Below, one piece after another: positions 8,008 to 17,285 of a DNA stretch of 64,000 nucleotides. The notes under the pieces are model-generated. The model worked only from the letters and a program-made list of their open reading frames with translations, was not told the origin of the DNA and did no database searches. Positions within the stretch are counted from its first letter, which is position 1, and every line of letters starts with the position of its first letter. Where the stretch lies: positions 124,001 to 188,000 of the forward strand of contig JAIQGF010000007.1 in NCBI GenBank assembly GCA_020072845.1, written 5' to 3'. Position numbers and translations under genes: made by a program. This DNA comes from Terriglobia bacterium (lineage in GTDB: Bacteria > Acidobacteriota > Terriglobia > Terriglobales > Acidobacteriaceae).

Positions 8008-9600
8008 ATGCCAAATTCAAACCGATCCTCCGTGGCCCTCATCGTAATTCTCATTGCGTCCGGATTGCTGGGCATGGTTTTCGGGCAGCGTGTACAAACG
8101 GCGCAGAACGAGGACGCCGACATGCAGCAAAACCTGCGCCACTTCACGCAGGTGTACGACGTGGTAGAACAGAATTACGCCGAGCCGGTCAAGCCCGACA
8201 AGGCAATCTATGACGGGGCGATCCCGGGCATGCTGCGCGCGCTGGACCCGCATTCGACGTTCTTCGACCCCAAGGCGTTCGCGCAGCTCAATGAAGAGCA
8301 ACGGGGCAACTACTTCGGCGTTGGCATGGAGATCGGCCCGCGCGGCAACAGGATCGTAGTGATCTCGCCGTTTGTTGGCGCACCCGCGTACAAAGCAGGA
8401 ATTCGCGCCGGCGACGTCATCATGGCGGTGGACGGGAAGCCCACCGACAACATGACCACGGGCGAAGTTGCCGACCTGGTGAAGGGCCCGCGGGGATCGC
8501 AGGTGCACATCAGCATCCTGCGCGAAGGCGCGCCGAAGCCGCTGGAGTTCACGCTGACGCGCGACGAAATTCCACGGCACAGCGTGGATGTGCATTTCCA
8601 GGTGCGGCCGGGGATCGGTTATCTGCACATCAGTTCCTTCATCGAAACCACCGAACACGAACTCGACATGGCACTGGCGGAGTTCGGGAACCTGAATGGG
8701 TTGATTCTCGACCTGCGACAGGACCCGGGCGGTTTGCTGAAGGAAGCGGTGGCGGTGGCGGACAAGTTCCTGCCCAAGGGCGCGGTGGTGGTGTCGCAGC
8801 GCGGGCGGTCGTCGCCGGAAATCGTGTATCGCGCCAAGAACGGCAACGCCGGCAAGAACTACCCGATTGTCGTGCTGGTCAACCGCGGCACGGCTTCAGC
8901 GGCGGAAATCGTATCGGGCGCGATCCAGGACCACGACCGCGGGCTGGTGCTGGGTGAAAACACATTCGGCAAGGGGCTGGTGCAAACGGTGTACCCGCTG
9001 TCCGACCACACAGGTCTGGCGCTGACCACGGCGAGGTACTACACACCGAGCGGCCGCCTGATCCAGCGAAAATATACCGGCATGTCACTCTACGACTACT
9101 ACTACGGCGCGGGGAGCCAGGACAACACCGCCGGGCGCGAGGCCAAAGCCACCGATAGCGGGCGTACCGTGTACGGGGGCGATGGCATCACGCCGGACGT
9201 GAAGTTCGCCGAGCCGAAGCCGAACGCATTCCAGACTGAGATGCAGATCCACTACGTGTTCTTCGATTTTGCCAAGCGTTACCTGAGCAGCCGTCCGATC
9301 TCGCGCAGCTTCACCGTCGATGATCAGGTGCTGCAGCAATTCCGGGAATTCCTCAACGCCAATAAAGTGCCGTGGACCGAGGCCGACCTGCAGCAGAACC
9401 TGGATTGGGTGAAGTCGAACGTCAAAGGCGAGTTGTTTACCGAAGCATTTGGCCTCGACGCCGGCCTGCAAGCCAGAGCGGAGGCGGACCCCGAAGTGGC
9501 CAAGGCACTCGAGCTTTTACCGCAGGCAAAACAACTGACCGAGAACGCGCGGCGCGTCATCGCTGCCCGCTCAACCGGCGGCGACGCGGGCAGACAATAG
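8008..9600 (+). CDS. S41-family C-terminal processing peptidase
   Basis: A 530-residue Tsp/CtpA-type serine protease acting outside the inner membrane. The ATG at 8008 gives an N-terminal hydrophobic signal or anchor (residues 8-27). A PDZ domain follows (about 100-190, GVGMEIGPRGNRIVV and KAGIRAGDVIMAVDG). The S41 core has the catalytic Ser at 297 (NRGTASAAE) and Lys at 322 (FGKGLVQ); the 25-residue spacing matches the family dyad. The remaining ~150 residues are helical and family-variable. It degrades or trims proteins from their C-termini. It stands alone with a long leader and faces the LIV operon tail to tail. Confidence 0.92.
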   Translation: MPNSNRSSVALIVILIASGLLGMVFGQRVQTAQNEDADMQQNLRHFTQVYDVVEQNYAEPVKPDKAIYDGAIPGMLRALDPHSTFFDPKAFAQLNEEQRGNYFGVGMEIGPRGNRIVVISPFVGAPAYKAGIRAGDVIMAVDGKPTDNMTTGEVADLVKGPRGSQVHISILREGAPKPLEFTLTRDEIPRHSVDVHFQVRPGIGYLHISSFIETTEHELDMALAEFGNLNGLILDLRQDPGGLLKEAVAVADKFLPKGAVVVSQRGRSSPEIVYRAKNGNAGKNYPIVVLVNRGTASAAEIVSGAIQDHDRGLVLGENTFGKGLVQTVYPLSDHTGLALTTARYYTPSGRLIQRKYTGMSLYDYYYGAGSQDNTAGREAKATDSGRTVYGGDGITPDVKFAEPKPNAFQTEMQIHYVFFDFAKRYLSSRPISRSFTVDDQVLQQFREFLNANKVPWTEADLQQNLDWVKSNVKGELFTEAFGLDAGLQARAEADPEVAKALELLPQAKQLTENARRVIAARSTGGDAGRQ

Positions 9601-9641
9601 CGGGTAACGCAGCTTTTTGGCCACTTTTCAGAGGAGAGGCG

Positions 9642-10373
9642 TTAGTACAGTCCCAGATAGGCGGCGCGGACCTGCTCGTTGTTTAACAATTCCTCCGCCG
9701 ACCCTTGCAGAATGACCGCGCCATTTTCGACCACGTAGCCGCGCTTGGAGACGCTCAGGCCGTCGACGACGTTCTGTTCCACGACCATGACGGTGACGCC
9801 CTTTTCCCCGATTTGGCGGATTTTCTGGAAAACCTCCTCCACCAGCTTGGGCGCCAGTCCGAGAGAGGGTTCGTCGAGCAGGAGCAGCTTCGGTTCCGAC
9901 ATCAGCCCGCGCGCGATGGCCACCATCTGCTGCTCACCGCCCGACAAGGTTCCCGCCATTTGTTTGCGGCGCTCCTTCAGAACCGGAAACATCGTGAACT
10001 GCTCTTCCATCAACAGCGGAATTCTGGGGCGCGTGCGCTGGATGTAGGCGCCAAGCGCGAGGTGCTCTTCCACCGTCATGTAGGGAAACAGTTGCCGGCC
10101 CTCGGGTACGTGGCTGATGCCGCGCGCTACGATTTCGTGCGCCGGCGTCTTGGCGATATTCTGCCCTTCGAAGCTGACGGCACCCTTGGTCGCGCGCAGC
10201 AGGCCGCTGATCACGCGCAAGGTCGTGGTTTTTCCCGCGCCGTTGGCGCCAATCAGGGTCACGATCTCGCCGCGGTTCACGGTCAAAGTGATGTTGAACA
10301 ACGCCTGGAAATCGCCGTACGCGGCTTCAACCTCCGTCAACTCCAGCAGCGGAGTATTTCCGTTGGCGCTCAT
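9642..10373 (-). CDS. livF: Branched-chain amino-acid ABC transporter ATPase LivF
   Basis: A 243-residue ATP-binding subunit with Walker A GANGAGKTTTLR, signature LSGGEQQMVAIARGL, Walker B LLLLDEPSLGLAP and the LivF-type ending VLQGSAEELLNNEQVRAAYLGLY. The true start is the ATG at 10373, which overlaps the livG stop as ATGA. It is the last gene of the five-gene LIV operon. It probably pairs with LivG as a heterodimeric motor for import of branched-chain amino acids, or of amides or urea in related systems. Confidence 0.94.
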   Translation of the reverse strand: MSANGNTPLLELTEVEAAYGDFQALFNITLTVNRGEIVTLIGANGAGKTTTLRVISGLLRATKGAVSFEGQNIAKTPAHEIVARGISHVPEGRQLFPYMTVEEHLALGAYIQRTRPRIPLLMEEQFTMFPVLKERRKQMAGTLSGGEQQMVAIARGLMSEPKLLLLDEPSLGLAPKLVEEVFQKIRQIGEKGVTVMVVEQNVVDGLSVSKRGYVVENGAVILQGSAEELLNNEQVRAAYLGLY

Positions 10374-11104
10374 TTCAGCAATTCCTTGTACTTCACTCCC
10401 AGGTAGGCCGCGATCACTTCCGGCCAGCGAACCACGTCCTGCGGCTTGCCTTCCGCGATCTTGACGCCGTGGTCGAGCACCACCACGCGATCGGCGATCT
10501 TCATCACCACTTGCATCACGTGCTCGACGCCGCCAATGGCCGCGATGCCCCACTCCGGCAGGCGCTTCAGCAGGTCCGCCAGTTTCAGCGCTTCCACCGT
10601 CGGCAAGCCGGCCACGACTTCGTCCAGCAGGATCAACTTCGGTTTGGTCGCCAGTGCGCGCGCAATCTCCAGCCGTTTCATCATCGCCACTCCCATGCCG
10701 CGCGCCGGCAGGTGCATGACCTTCCCCATGCCGAGAAATTGCAGCACCTTGGCTGCCTCCTGCGCGGCCACATGCGGCGACGGCGTATGCAGGAACGCTC
10801 CCAACATGGCGTTCTCCAGCACCGTCAGGTTGCGCAACGGTTTGACGAGCTGGAAGGTGCGGCCGAGACCCAGCTTCGCGGCCTTGTCGGGCGATGAATG
10901 CGTGATGTCGCGCCCGTCAAAGATGATCTGCCCCGCATCGGCCTGGTGCACGCCGGTGATCAGGTTAAAGAGCGTCGTCTTGCCGGCGCCGTTGGGCCCG
11001 ACGATGAACGCGATTTCGCCGGCCTCCACCGCCATCGAGACCTCCGAGACGGCCTTCAGTCCGCCAAACCGCTTGCTCACGTTCTTGATTTCCAGCAACG
11101 CCAT
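10370..11104 (-). CDS. livG: Branched-chain amino-acid ABC transporter ATPase LivG, with altered signature motif
   Basis: A 244-residue LivG-like subunit. Walker A GPNGAGKTTLFNLI and the LivG ending RVVVLDHGVKIAEGKPQDV are intact. The ABC signature, expected as LSGGQ or PYGQQ, reads MGVAMMKRLEIARAL, so the usual Gly and Gln are replaced by Ala and Met. Walker B reads LILLDEVVAGL, with Val in place of Pro; the H-loop His is kept (GVEHVMQ). ATG at 11104 chosen (MALLEIKNVSKRFGG). It overlaps livF by four bases. ATP hydrolysis at the composite site using this signature may be impaired, with LivF supplying the consensus site. Confidence 0.92.
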   Translation of the reverse strand: MALLEIKNVSKRFGGLKAVSEVSMAVEAGEIAFIVGPNGAGKTTLFNLITGVHQADAGQIIFDGRDITHSSPDKAAKLGLGRTFQLVKPLRNLTVLENAMLGAFLHTPSPHVAAQEAAKVLQFLGMGKVMHLPARGMGVAMMKRLEIARALATKPKLILLDEVVAGLPTVEALKLADLLKRLPEWGIAAIGGVEHVMQVVMKIADRVVVLDHGVKIAEGKPQDVVRWPEVIAAYLGVKYKELLK

Positions 11105-11129
11105 AGGCAAGAATCTCGGAACTTACAAC

Positions 11130-12140
11130 TCACTCCGACTGCGGTTGCGGTAGCGGCACGCGTTTGCTCTCCTCCGCCGGTCCGGGCGGCGGCGTACTCG
11201 AAAACGGCGTGACTGGCCCAGGCCTGAACCAGCGCAGCTTCCGGCTCAACGTCCCCACAATGCCTTCCGGCAGGAACAGCACCACCAGCACCACCAGGAT
11301 GCCGTAGATCAGCAGGTGCGCTTCTTTGAAGATGTTCTTGAACACTTCCGACGCCGTCTCCAGCACCAGCGATCCCACCACCGGCCCCAGTAGCGTCCCG
11401 GCGCCGCCCAGCATCGGCAAAATCGCGATTTCGACCGACACTTCAATTCCAAACATCTGGTCGGGCACGATGAACAGGAAGAGGCTGGCGTAGAGCGCGC
11501 CGGCCAGTGCCGACACGGCCGCGCTGAGCAGCAGTGCCCACAGTTTCACCCTTGCGGTATTCACGCCTACGGACAGCGCCGTGTCCTCGTCCTCGCGGAT
11601 GGCCATCAGGTAATAGCCGAAGCGCGACCGCTCCACCCAGTAGTTGAGCGCGAACGCGGCGATGGCCAGCACCACGCAGGCGTAATAAAACGACACCATC
11701 GTGTTGCGCGGAAACAGCGACGGCACCGCCGCGCCGACGTCACCACCGGTAACATCGGGCAGGTTCTTGGCGATCAGCCGCACCACCTCAGCGAAAGCGA
11801 TGGTCGCCAGGCAGAAGTAGGGTCCGCGCAAGCGGAAGGAGACGCTACCGATAATCACGGCGGCGACCAGAGCGAGAACCACGCCCCCACCAATCGCCAG
11901 CCATGGCGACACCTTCTGGCTCAGCAGCGCCAGTCCGTATGCGCCAATGCCGAAGAACGCGGCGTGGCCCAGTGACAACTGCCCGGTATATCCGCCGACC
12001 AAATTCCACGCCAGACCGAGCGTGGCGAACAGAAACAGCCGGAAGATGACCTGGAGGAAGTAGTCGTTGTGCAGGAACAACGGGATGACGAGCGCCACCG
12101 CGAATATCGCCGCGCCGATCATCACCTGCGGGCGCTTCAT
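11130..12140 (-). CDS. livM: Branched-chain amino-acid ABC permease LivM
   Basis: A 336-residue inner-membrane permease with about ten hydrophobic helices. Family motifs seen are GLAWNLVGGYTGQLSLGHAAFFGIGAY, FRLRGPYFCLATIAFAEVVRL and the EAA-like MAIREDEDTALSVGVN loop that contacts the ATPases. The start at 12140 overlaps the livH stop as ATGA; an upstream in-frame extension inside livH is not homologous. The C-terminal ~30 residues are Pro/Ser-rich and variable. It forms the channel with LivH. Confidence 0.93.
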   Translation of the reverse strand: MKRPQVMIGAAIFAVALVIPLFLHNDYFLQVIFRLFLFATLGLAWNLVGGYTGQLSLGHAAFFGIGAYGLALLSQKVSPWLAIGGGVVLALVAAVIIGSVSFRLRGPYFCLATIAFAEVVRLIAKNLPDVTGGDVGAAVPSLFPRNTMVSFYYACVVLAIAAFALNYWVERSRFGYYLMAIREDEDTALSVGVNTARVKLWALLLSAAVSALAGALYASLFLFIVPDQMFGIEVSVEIAILPMLGGAGTLLGPVVGSLVLETASEVFKNIFKEAHLLIYGILVVLVVLFLPEGIVGTLSRKLRWFRPGPVTPFSSTPPPGPAEESKRVPLPQPQSE

Positions 12141-13015
12141 ACGCGCTGGCTCCCGAAAATGCCGCTGGGCTTGAACGACAGCACAAGAATAAAGATGACG
12201 AAGTCCACCACCAGCGCCCACTCATTGCCCCAGTACAGGCTGGTGAGACTCTCGACCACGCCCAGCACCAGGCCCGCGGCCGCTGCGCCCTCGATCGATC
12301 CCATGCCGCCCATCACCACCATCAGGAACGACTTCAGGTTGAACAGGTGGCCGACGTCCGGATACAGATAGAAAACCGGCAACAACAGTCCGCCGGCAAT
12401 TCCCGCCGCCGCCGCTCCCAGCCCAAACGTGACCGCCTGCACGCGGTGGACGTTGATGCCCATCAGCGGCGCTGAATAGGGATTCTGCGCGATGGCGCGC
12501 GCCGCGCGACCGAACATGGTGCGCATCACGAACATGTACAGCCCGGCTGCCGCCAGCATCGCGATCCCGAACGAAATCACCCACGGCGCATTGAGCGAAA
12601 TCTGCGATCCCAGCCGGAAGTTCTTGCCGAGGAGCGGAAAGTTGAGCTGGTGATAATCAGCGCCGAAGATCAGCAGAATGCTGTCGACGCAAATCAGCGA
12701 CACGCCCAGCGTGAGCAGGATGATCATGAACTCGGCCTGCACCGGAACGTGCCGCACCAAGCCCGCATAGACCGCCGCGCCGATGGCGAACAGCAGCATC
12801 CCGGCGGCAAGGAAGCCAAAATATGGATTGACGTGGCCGTACTCGAAGATCACCCAGGTGGCGTACATGCCGAGCATGAGGAAGGCGCCGTGGGCGAAGT
12901 TCACGATGCGCATGACGCCGAATATCAGCGCCATGCCCATCGCGATCAGCGCGTACAGCGATCCCGTCAGCAAGCCGTTCAGGACCGCCTGCAAAAAAGG
13001 ATAGAACCAGTCCAC
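12137..13015 (-). CDS. livH: Branched-chain amino-acid ABC permease LivH
   Basis: A 292-residue permease with eight or so membrane helices, starting MDWFYPFLQAVLNGLLTGSLYALIAMG, which is characteristic of LivH. The sequence FGVMRIVNFAHGAFLMLGMY and the loop ARAIAQNPYSAPLMGIN, which couples to the ATPases, are conserved. It lies 27 bases after the substrate-binding protein gene and overlaps livM. Substrate assignment follows family and operon context rather than any specific residue. Confidence 0.93.
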   Translation of the reverse strand: MDWFYPFLQAVLNGLLTGSLYALIAMGMALIFGVMRIVNFAHGAFLMLGMYATWVIFEYGHVNPYFGFLAAGMLLFAIGAAVYAGLVRHVPVQAEFMIILLTLGVSLICVDSILLIFGADYHQLNFPLLGKNFRLGSQISLNAPWVISFGIAMLAAAGLYMFVMRTMFGRAARAIAQNPYSAPLMGINVHRVQAVTFGLGAAAAGIAGGLLLPVFYLYPDVGHLFNLKSFLMVVMGGMGSIEGAAAAGLVLGVVESLTSLYWGNEWALVVDFVIFILVLSFKPSGIFGSQRV

Positions 13016-13042
13016 CGCGTTACCCCGCCCGCAACTCGCTGT

Positions 13043-14257
13043 TTACAGCTCGCCCGACTTCTTACGCTGGCTCCATGTCGGTGTGGGATAAATCGGCTTG
13101 GCTTCGGCCGCATCCAGGGGCCAGACCACCTTGTATTTCTGGTCCTGGACTTGCGTCACCAAGGTCGGGTGCGCGTTCTGACCTGTGGCGTCGAACTTGA
13201 TGGAGCCGAACGGCGTGGTGGGCATATCGGTCTTGCGGACCTCATCGCGGATGGCCGCCGGCGATGTCATGTTCTTTTTCATGGCTTCCGCCGCGACCAT
13301 CAGCGCGATGTACGCCTCGAGCGCATGGAACGACGGATGCGTTTTCGTCAACTGAAAAAATTTCTCATCGAACTCTTTCGAGCCCGCCCATTTCGCCGAC
13401 GGCAGCCACTGCGCCACCGAGAAAGTGTAGTTGGCGTACTTGCCGGCGCCCTTCTCCGTCGGGAAATCCGCCACCGCAAAACCGGTGCCGGCGGAGGTGT
13501 AGTACTTCGGGTTGAAGGTCCCCTGCTCGGATTGCCGCATCAGCGTGGTCGCGTCCAGCAGGTAGGAGGCGAAATACACGACCTCCGGGTTCTTCGACTT
13601 CACCCGCTGCAGCAGCGACTTATAGTCGGGCGAGCTGGTCTGGTAGGCCTCGGTGTCCACAAGGTTCATTCCGTCAGCGGTTGCTGCTTCGCTCATAGAT
13701 TTGAAATTCGCCTGGCCGAAATTCGTGTTCTCATACACGATGGCCAGGTTTTTCGGGTTGCCGTTGTTCTTCAGAAAATCCAGCGTCGACTTGGCATAAT
13801 CGCCCGAGCCCGCGCACAGCCGGAAGATCCACTGCGACCCGGTCTGCATGATGTTGTCCGCGACCGCCGTCGGAATGATGAGCGGAACCTGCTTCGCGGT
13901 CACAACCGGAACGATGGCGCGCGTGCTCTCGGAGGAATACGATCCCAGGATGATGGGCACGTGGTCCTGGTCGACCAGCTTGTTGACGCCCTGCACCGCC
14001 TGGTCGGGCTTGCTCTGGTCGTCGTAAAAATCCAGCTCGACTTTCTTGCCGTTGATTCCGCCCTTGGCGTTCAACTCTTCCAGCGCGATGGCGTAGCCGT
14101 TTTTGTGAGCCTGGCCGAACGCAGCCTGGCTACCGGTCAATGAGCTGATCACGCCGATCTTGACGGTGTTGCCGCCACCTTTGTTCTGGCAGCCGACCAG
14201 GACAGCGACACTCAACAATACGATGATGACGAGGACAGCAGAGGTTCTGGGGCGCAT
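13043..14257 (-). CDS. LIV-type periplasmic substrate-binding lipoprotein
   Basis: A 404-residue type I periplasmic binding protein (Peripla_BP_6 family), the first gene of the LIV operon. The ATG at 14257 has a GGAGGAG Shine-Dalgarno and is followed by a hydrophobic signal ending in the lipobox LVGC, so the protein is probably lipidated. The mature start VKIGVISSLTGSQAAFGQAHKNGYAIALEELNAKGG is typical of LivJ/LivK-like proteins. The length is slightly above E. coli LivJ. Ligand could be a branched-chain amino acid, another amino acid or an aromatic acid; acidobacterial paralogues are diverse. Confidence 0.9.
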   Translation of the reverse strand: MRPRTSAVLVIIVLLSVAVLVGCQNKGGGNTVKIGVISSLTGSQAAFGQAHKNGYAIALEELNAKGGINGKKVELDFYDDQSKPDQAVQGVNKLVDQDHVPIILGSYSSESTRAIVPVVTAKQVPLIIPTAVADNIMQTGSQWIFRLCAGSGDYAKSTLDFLKNNGNPKNLAIVYENTNFGQANFKSMSEAATADGMNLVDTEAYQTSSPDYKSLLQRVKSKNPEVVYFASYLLDATTLMRQSEQGTFNPKYYTSAGTGFAVADFPTEKGAGKYANYTFSVAQWLPSAKWAGSKEFDEKFFQLTKTHPSFHALEAYIALMVAAEAMKKNMTSPAAIRDEVRKTDMPTTPFGSIKFDATGQNAHPTLVTQVQDQKYKVVWPLDAAEAKPIYPTPTWSQRKKSGEL

Positions 14258-14351
14258 GACCACTCCTCCACAAGAGATTGATCCGAACTGGGGTTGCAGG
14301 CCCCCTTGATCGTGAGTGGAGATTGTACGCTTCCGAGCCCATGAACGGCGA

Positions 14352-14379
14352 CAGGCGCCGGTCATGCAACCGGCGCCTG
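14352..14379 (-). terminator. GC-rich hairpin between the porin and LIV genes
   Basis: A perfect 11-bp inverted repeat (CAGGCGCCGGT / ACCGGCGCCTG) around the 6-base loop CATGCA lies 26 bases past the porin stop codon. No T-run follows, so it may stop transcription weakly or protect the RNA 3' end. It is about 95 bases upstream of the LIV operon start codon. Confidence 0.5.
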
Positions 14380-14404
14380 CGGTTGATCAACGTTGGGTTT
14401 CGGT

Positions 14405-16189
14405 TTACGGGAAGAACCACCGAATGGCAGCGAACGCGACGTGCTCGGTGCCCTCGGGAGTACCGTGTGGGCTGAGCACGGGGGTGCTACGCCATCCGCT
14501 ACGTTTAATCCACTCATATTCAAGCCCCACGCGCAAAGTGCCGGCAGGGCCCTTGTAAAAGCTGTGCCATATCACGGGCGTTACCTCAAAAATAGCACGG
14601 TTGTCGGCGTTGCAGTTCGTGCCACCCTCGGTGTAGCACCCGACCTGGCTTTGCGTGCGATAGCCGTAGCCGCCACTTCCGCCAGCTCCGAACTCTGTTC
14701 GGTCGTAGTACTCAGCTCCGGTATACAGGTAGACATCGGTGAGCGGGGTGGGGTGACCTTCGATTCCGAACATGCCGATCCCCCCCAGAACCCCTTGCAG
14801 ACCTCCGTTGGCTTTGACGATCACGTCCGGGCCTCCGGCAGGACCATAGCGCCCGACCCCTTTGCCCGCCAAGGTGTTGATAAGGACATCCACCTTCTTG
14901 GGAACCACGTGGAATGTGGCGTTGAAAGTGCCGGCGCCAGTCGCGGCCACGTTGTTCGAACCGCCTGACCTGGCAGCAGCATCCGTGACCACGCGGTCGC
15001 GGAAGAAGCGTACGATGCCGCCGAGTTCAATGTGGGCGAAGCTGGGCTCGAAGGCGATCTTGCCCACGAAGTCAGGAGCGGCGTCGGTCGTCACTGCGGC
15101 GGAGAAGCCGGATCCCTGGACGCCGGCCGTAACGGCGTTGGCGGGTGCCCCCACCGTAACGTACTTCTGTTCCGGATTCTCAACCGCAAATGCGGCCCAT
15201 GCCTTGTTGTTGAAGTTCTTGGTAACGCGGAACGAGCCGAGGCGGGCATAGTGATAACCAACGAGGTAGGAAGCGTCGACGGTGGCGGGACGTTTCTCAT
15301 TGGCCGGAGCGATGCCCTTTATATTCGGCGTCAACAGGCTCCAAGTCTGGCCTGCGAGGAAGGCAAGGCCATCTTTCTTTTCGACATTGACCCAGGCCTC
15401 TCGGACACGCGGATTGAAGCTGCTGCTGATGACTTCATTGGCGCCTACGCCCGCGCCCTCGAAGTCGATCTCGAAGTAGGCAATTGTTTTCAGCCCTTTG
15501 GTTTCGCCATCCGCCCTGAGGCTCAGGTTGGTATGGCGCGGGGTTATGCGAAACTCGGAAAGATGCGCATTGGACCCGGTGTTTGTGAACGGGAAGGTGC
15601 CGAGATTGCTAGTGGCGTCGGAACCGGTGTTTTGGTTGCGCCAGAGCCCATACAACGCGACGAAGCCGCCCGGTGTAAGTTTGACGCCTTTGTAGCGGAG
15701 CGAGACCGGCTCCTCAAGACCCTTGACGCGCTTCTCCATCCCTTGGACCGCCGTCGTGGTCGTTTTTTCGACCGTGGTGACATTCGTCCTCAGGGCTGCC
15801 AGCGCGTCCTCGTTTTGCTTGCTGCTGCTTTGCGCCGCCTGCGCGGTGCTCTGCGCCTGTTGCGCCGCCGATTGCAGCGAGTTCACCTGCTGCTGAACTT
15901 GCTGTACGGCCGCATCGCGGCGAGCAAGTTCGTCGCGCAGCATCTGGATCTGCTGTTGCTGCGCGCTCACCGCGTCGCGCAGCGTCTGCATCTCCGTCTC
16001 TTTCGTCGGCTTTGCCATCGGCTTCTTCGCCGTGGCAGCCGGCTTCTTCTTAGCTTTAGGTTTTGCGGTGGTCGCGGTGGTCGTGGTGGTGGTTGTGGTG
16101 GTTGTCGTTGTCTTTGGCTTTGCCGCCGTTTGCGCCAACAATGGGGCAGAAACCATTAACAGAAGAATACTTGCCAGCCAAGATCTCAT
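14405..16189 (-). CDS. Outer-membrane porin with N-terminal Thr-rich linker and coiled coil (DcaP-like)
   Basis: A 594-residue exported protein. A signal peptide (residues 1-20, ending LLAQ) is followed by a run of 12 consecutive Thr and a Lys/Ala/Pro-rich stretch that could thread peptidoglycan. A long Gln/Ala-rich coiled coil follows (about 65-150, QQQQIQMLRDELARRD and related heptads). The remaining ~420 residues have alternating beta-strand character with motifs FVALYGLWRNQNTG and LSLRADGETKG like trimeric DcaP-type porins. The end (AAIRWFFP) has aromatic residues close to the C-terminus, as in beta-barrels. Solute specificity is unknown. It lies upstream of the LIV transporter on the same strand. 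Confidence 0.8.
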   Translation of the reverse strand: MRSWLASILLLMVSAPLLAQTAAKPKTTTTTTTTTTTTATTAKPKAKKKPAATAKKPMAKPTKETEMQTLRDAVSAQQQQIQMLRDELARRDAAVQQVQQQVNSLQSAAQQAQSTAQAAQSSSKQNEDALAALRTNVTTVEKTTTTAVQGMEKRVKGLEEPVSLRYKGVKLTPGGFVALYGLWRNQNTGSDATSNLGTFPFTNTGSNAHLSEFRITPRHTNLSLRADGETKGLKTIAYFEIDFEGAGVGANEVISSSFNPRVREAWVNVEKKDGLAFLAGQTWSLLTPNIKGIAPANEKRPATVDASYLVGYHYARLGSFRVTKNFNNKAWAAFAVENPEQKYVTVGAPANAVTAGVQGSGFSAAVTTDAAPDFVGKIAFEPSFAHIELGGIVRFFRDRVVTDAAARSGGSNNVAATGAGTFNATFHVVPKKVDVLINTLAGKGVGRYGPAGGPDVIVKANGGLQGVLGGIGMFGIEGHPTPLTDVYLYTGAEYYDRTEFGAGGSGGYGYRTQSQVGCYTEGGTNCNADNRAIFEVTPVIWHSFYKGPAGTLRVGLEYEWIKRSGWRSTPVLSPHGTPEGTEHVAFAAIRWFFP

Positions 16190-16850
16190 CGTCTCTCTCC
16201 CCCTCTACGTCGGTGCTGCTGGGCCCAGACTCACCGATGGCGGCTTCGAGCTCTTGGCTCACCGCTGTCGCCTGCGACTGCTGAACAAGTGCTGAGTCAC
16301 CGCCTCGGTTGTTGGAAAAAATGTGGTGATGCCGATTTTCACGCCAGACTTAGCCTTTGCTTCTCTCCGTCGGTTTGCCAGAAAGATACAAAGATACAAG
16401 GAATCCACGCCAACCTGCGGAAACAACGGATTAAGCCCGACCGAACAGCCCTATACTTAGCTCCCAACTGTGCACGTTCCAAGCCAAACAAACCTGGTAG
16501 AAGAATCAACTACTTACGCCAGTTCCCTGGCCCCCGATACTGACTCCGATTTTGAAAATCACAGCAATGTATGAAAAATGGGATCGGGGCTGTCCGCCGA
16601 TGGAATTCGATACATCACAAATCGCAAATGAAAAAGCCCGCCTCTCAGTCAACTCCGCAGGTGATGCTGGATCGTCCCGCTTGAATTTCCGCAGCAATAT
16701 AGGAAACAAACCGCGTAAATGCAAGTGATTAACGAACTTTTAACAATAACTGGGGTACATAAGTAGTTACACACTCCCCCACCGGTTTGCTGTCTCCCCT
16801 TCACATCGCCGCCTCGGGGCACCGCAGGTCACCGCCACCGCGCACCCTCG
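16190..16850. other. 661-bp gene-free stretch
   Basis: Short open frames occur here on both strands, but none has a convincing ribosome-binding site, family motif or consistent codon use. The part from 16690 to 16770 is clearly AT-richer than the neighbourhood. It probably contains the porin promoter (minus strand, near 16190) and 3' flanking sequence of the STAS gene. Nothing specific was recognised. Confidence 0.5.
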
Positions 16851-17210
16851 CTAGTCGGGCGTATGCCCCAACATGTCGTCGTGGCCCTCAAAGATCGGCG
16901 CCAGGTTCGTCATGGTGAACAGGTCTTTTAACCGCGGGGTCAGGTTGACGAGGTTGAGCGGCGCCCCGCCATGCTTGCAGGAGACGTACAAGCCCACCAG
17001 AGAACCCAGGCCGGAGCTGTCCACATAGTTGGTGCTCGTCAGATCGAGCACGATGCGTTTCTTTTCCGGGATCAGCCCGCGAACGGCAGCTTGCAGTTGA
17101 TCGGTTGTTGCCGATGTGATCTTGCCGCTGCAGCGAATGATGTTTTCCGTCGGAGTTTTCTGCGTTTCCAGATTGATCTGGGCAGAGGGAACTACCGGAT
17201 TTGCCGCCAT
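16851..17210 (-). CDS. STAS-domain anti-sigma factor antagonist
   Basis: A 119-residue single STAS-domain protein like SpoIIAA/RsbV. The conserved strand-loop VLDLTSTNYVDSSGLGSLVGL contains adjacent serines at 65-66, the expected phosphorylation site for an anti-sigma kinase. It starts at an ATG behind a strong GGAGGAGG Shine-Dalgarno. Such proteins release sigma factors, or regulate stressosome-like or transporter partners, according to phosphorylation. No anti-sigma kinase is adjacent, so its partner is encoded elsewhere. Confidence 0.9.
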   Translation of the reverse strand: MAANPVVPSAQINLETQKTPTENIIRCSGKITSATTDQLQAAVRGLIPEKKRIVLDLTSTNYVDSSGLGSLVGLYVSCKHGGAPLNLVNLTPRLKDLFTMTNLAPIFEGHDDMLGHTPD

Positions 17211-17285
17211 ATTGCCTCCTCCTGTTGAACTTAGTCGGGCGGGGAATCAGTGGAGGTTGGCGCGGCCCACCTCCGCGCCAGCCGC

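Noticed and set aside
12650-14143. A 497-codon plus-strand frame opposite the LIV genes
   Set aside because: Antisense of livH and the binding-protein gene, both of which have clear families, starts and signal sequence.
16289-16724. Two short frames (84 codons plus, 72 codons minus) in the 661-bp gap
   Set aside because: No ribosome-binding sites, no recognisable motifs and mutual overlap; treated as non-coding.
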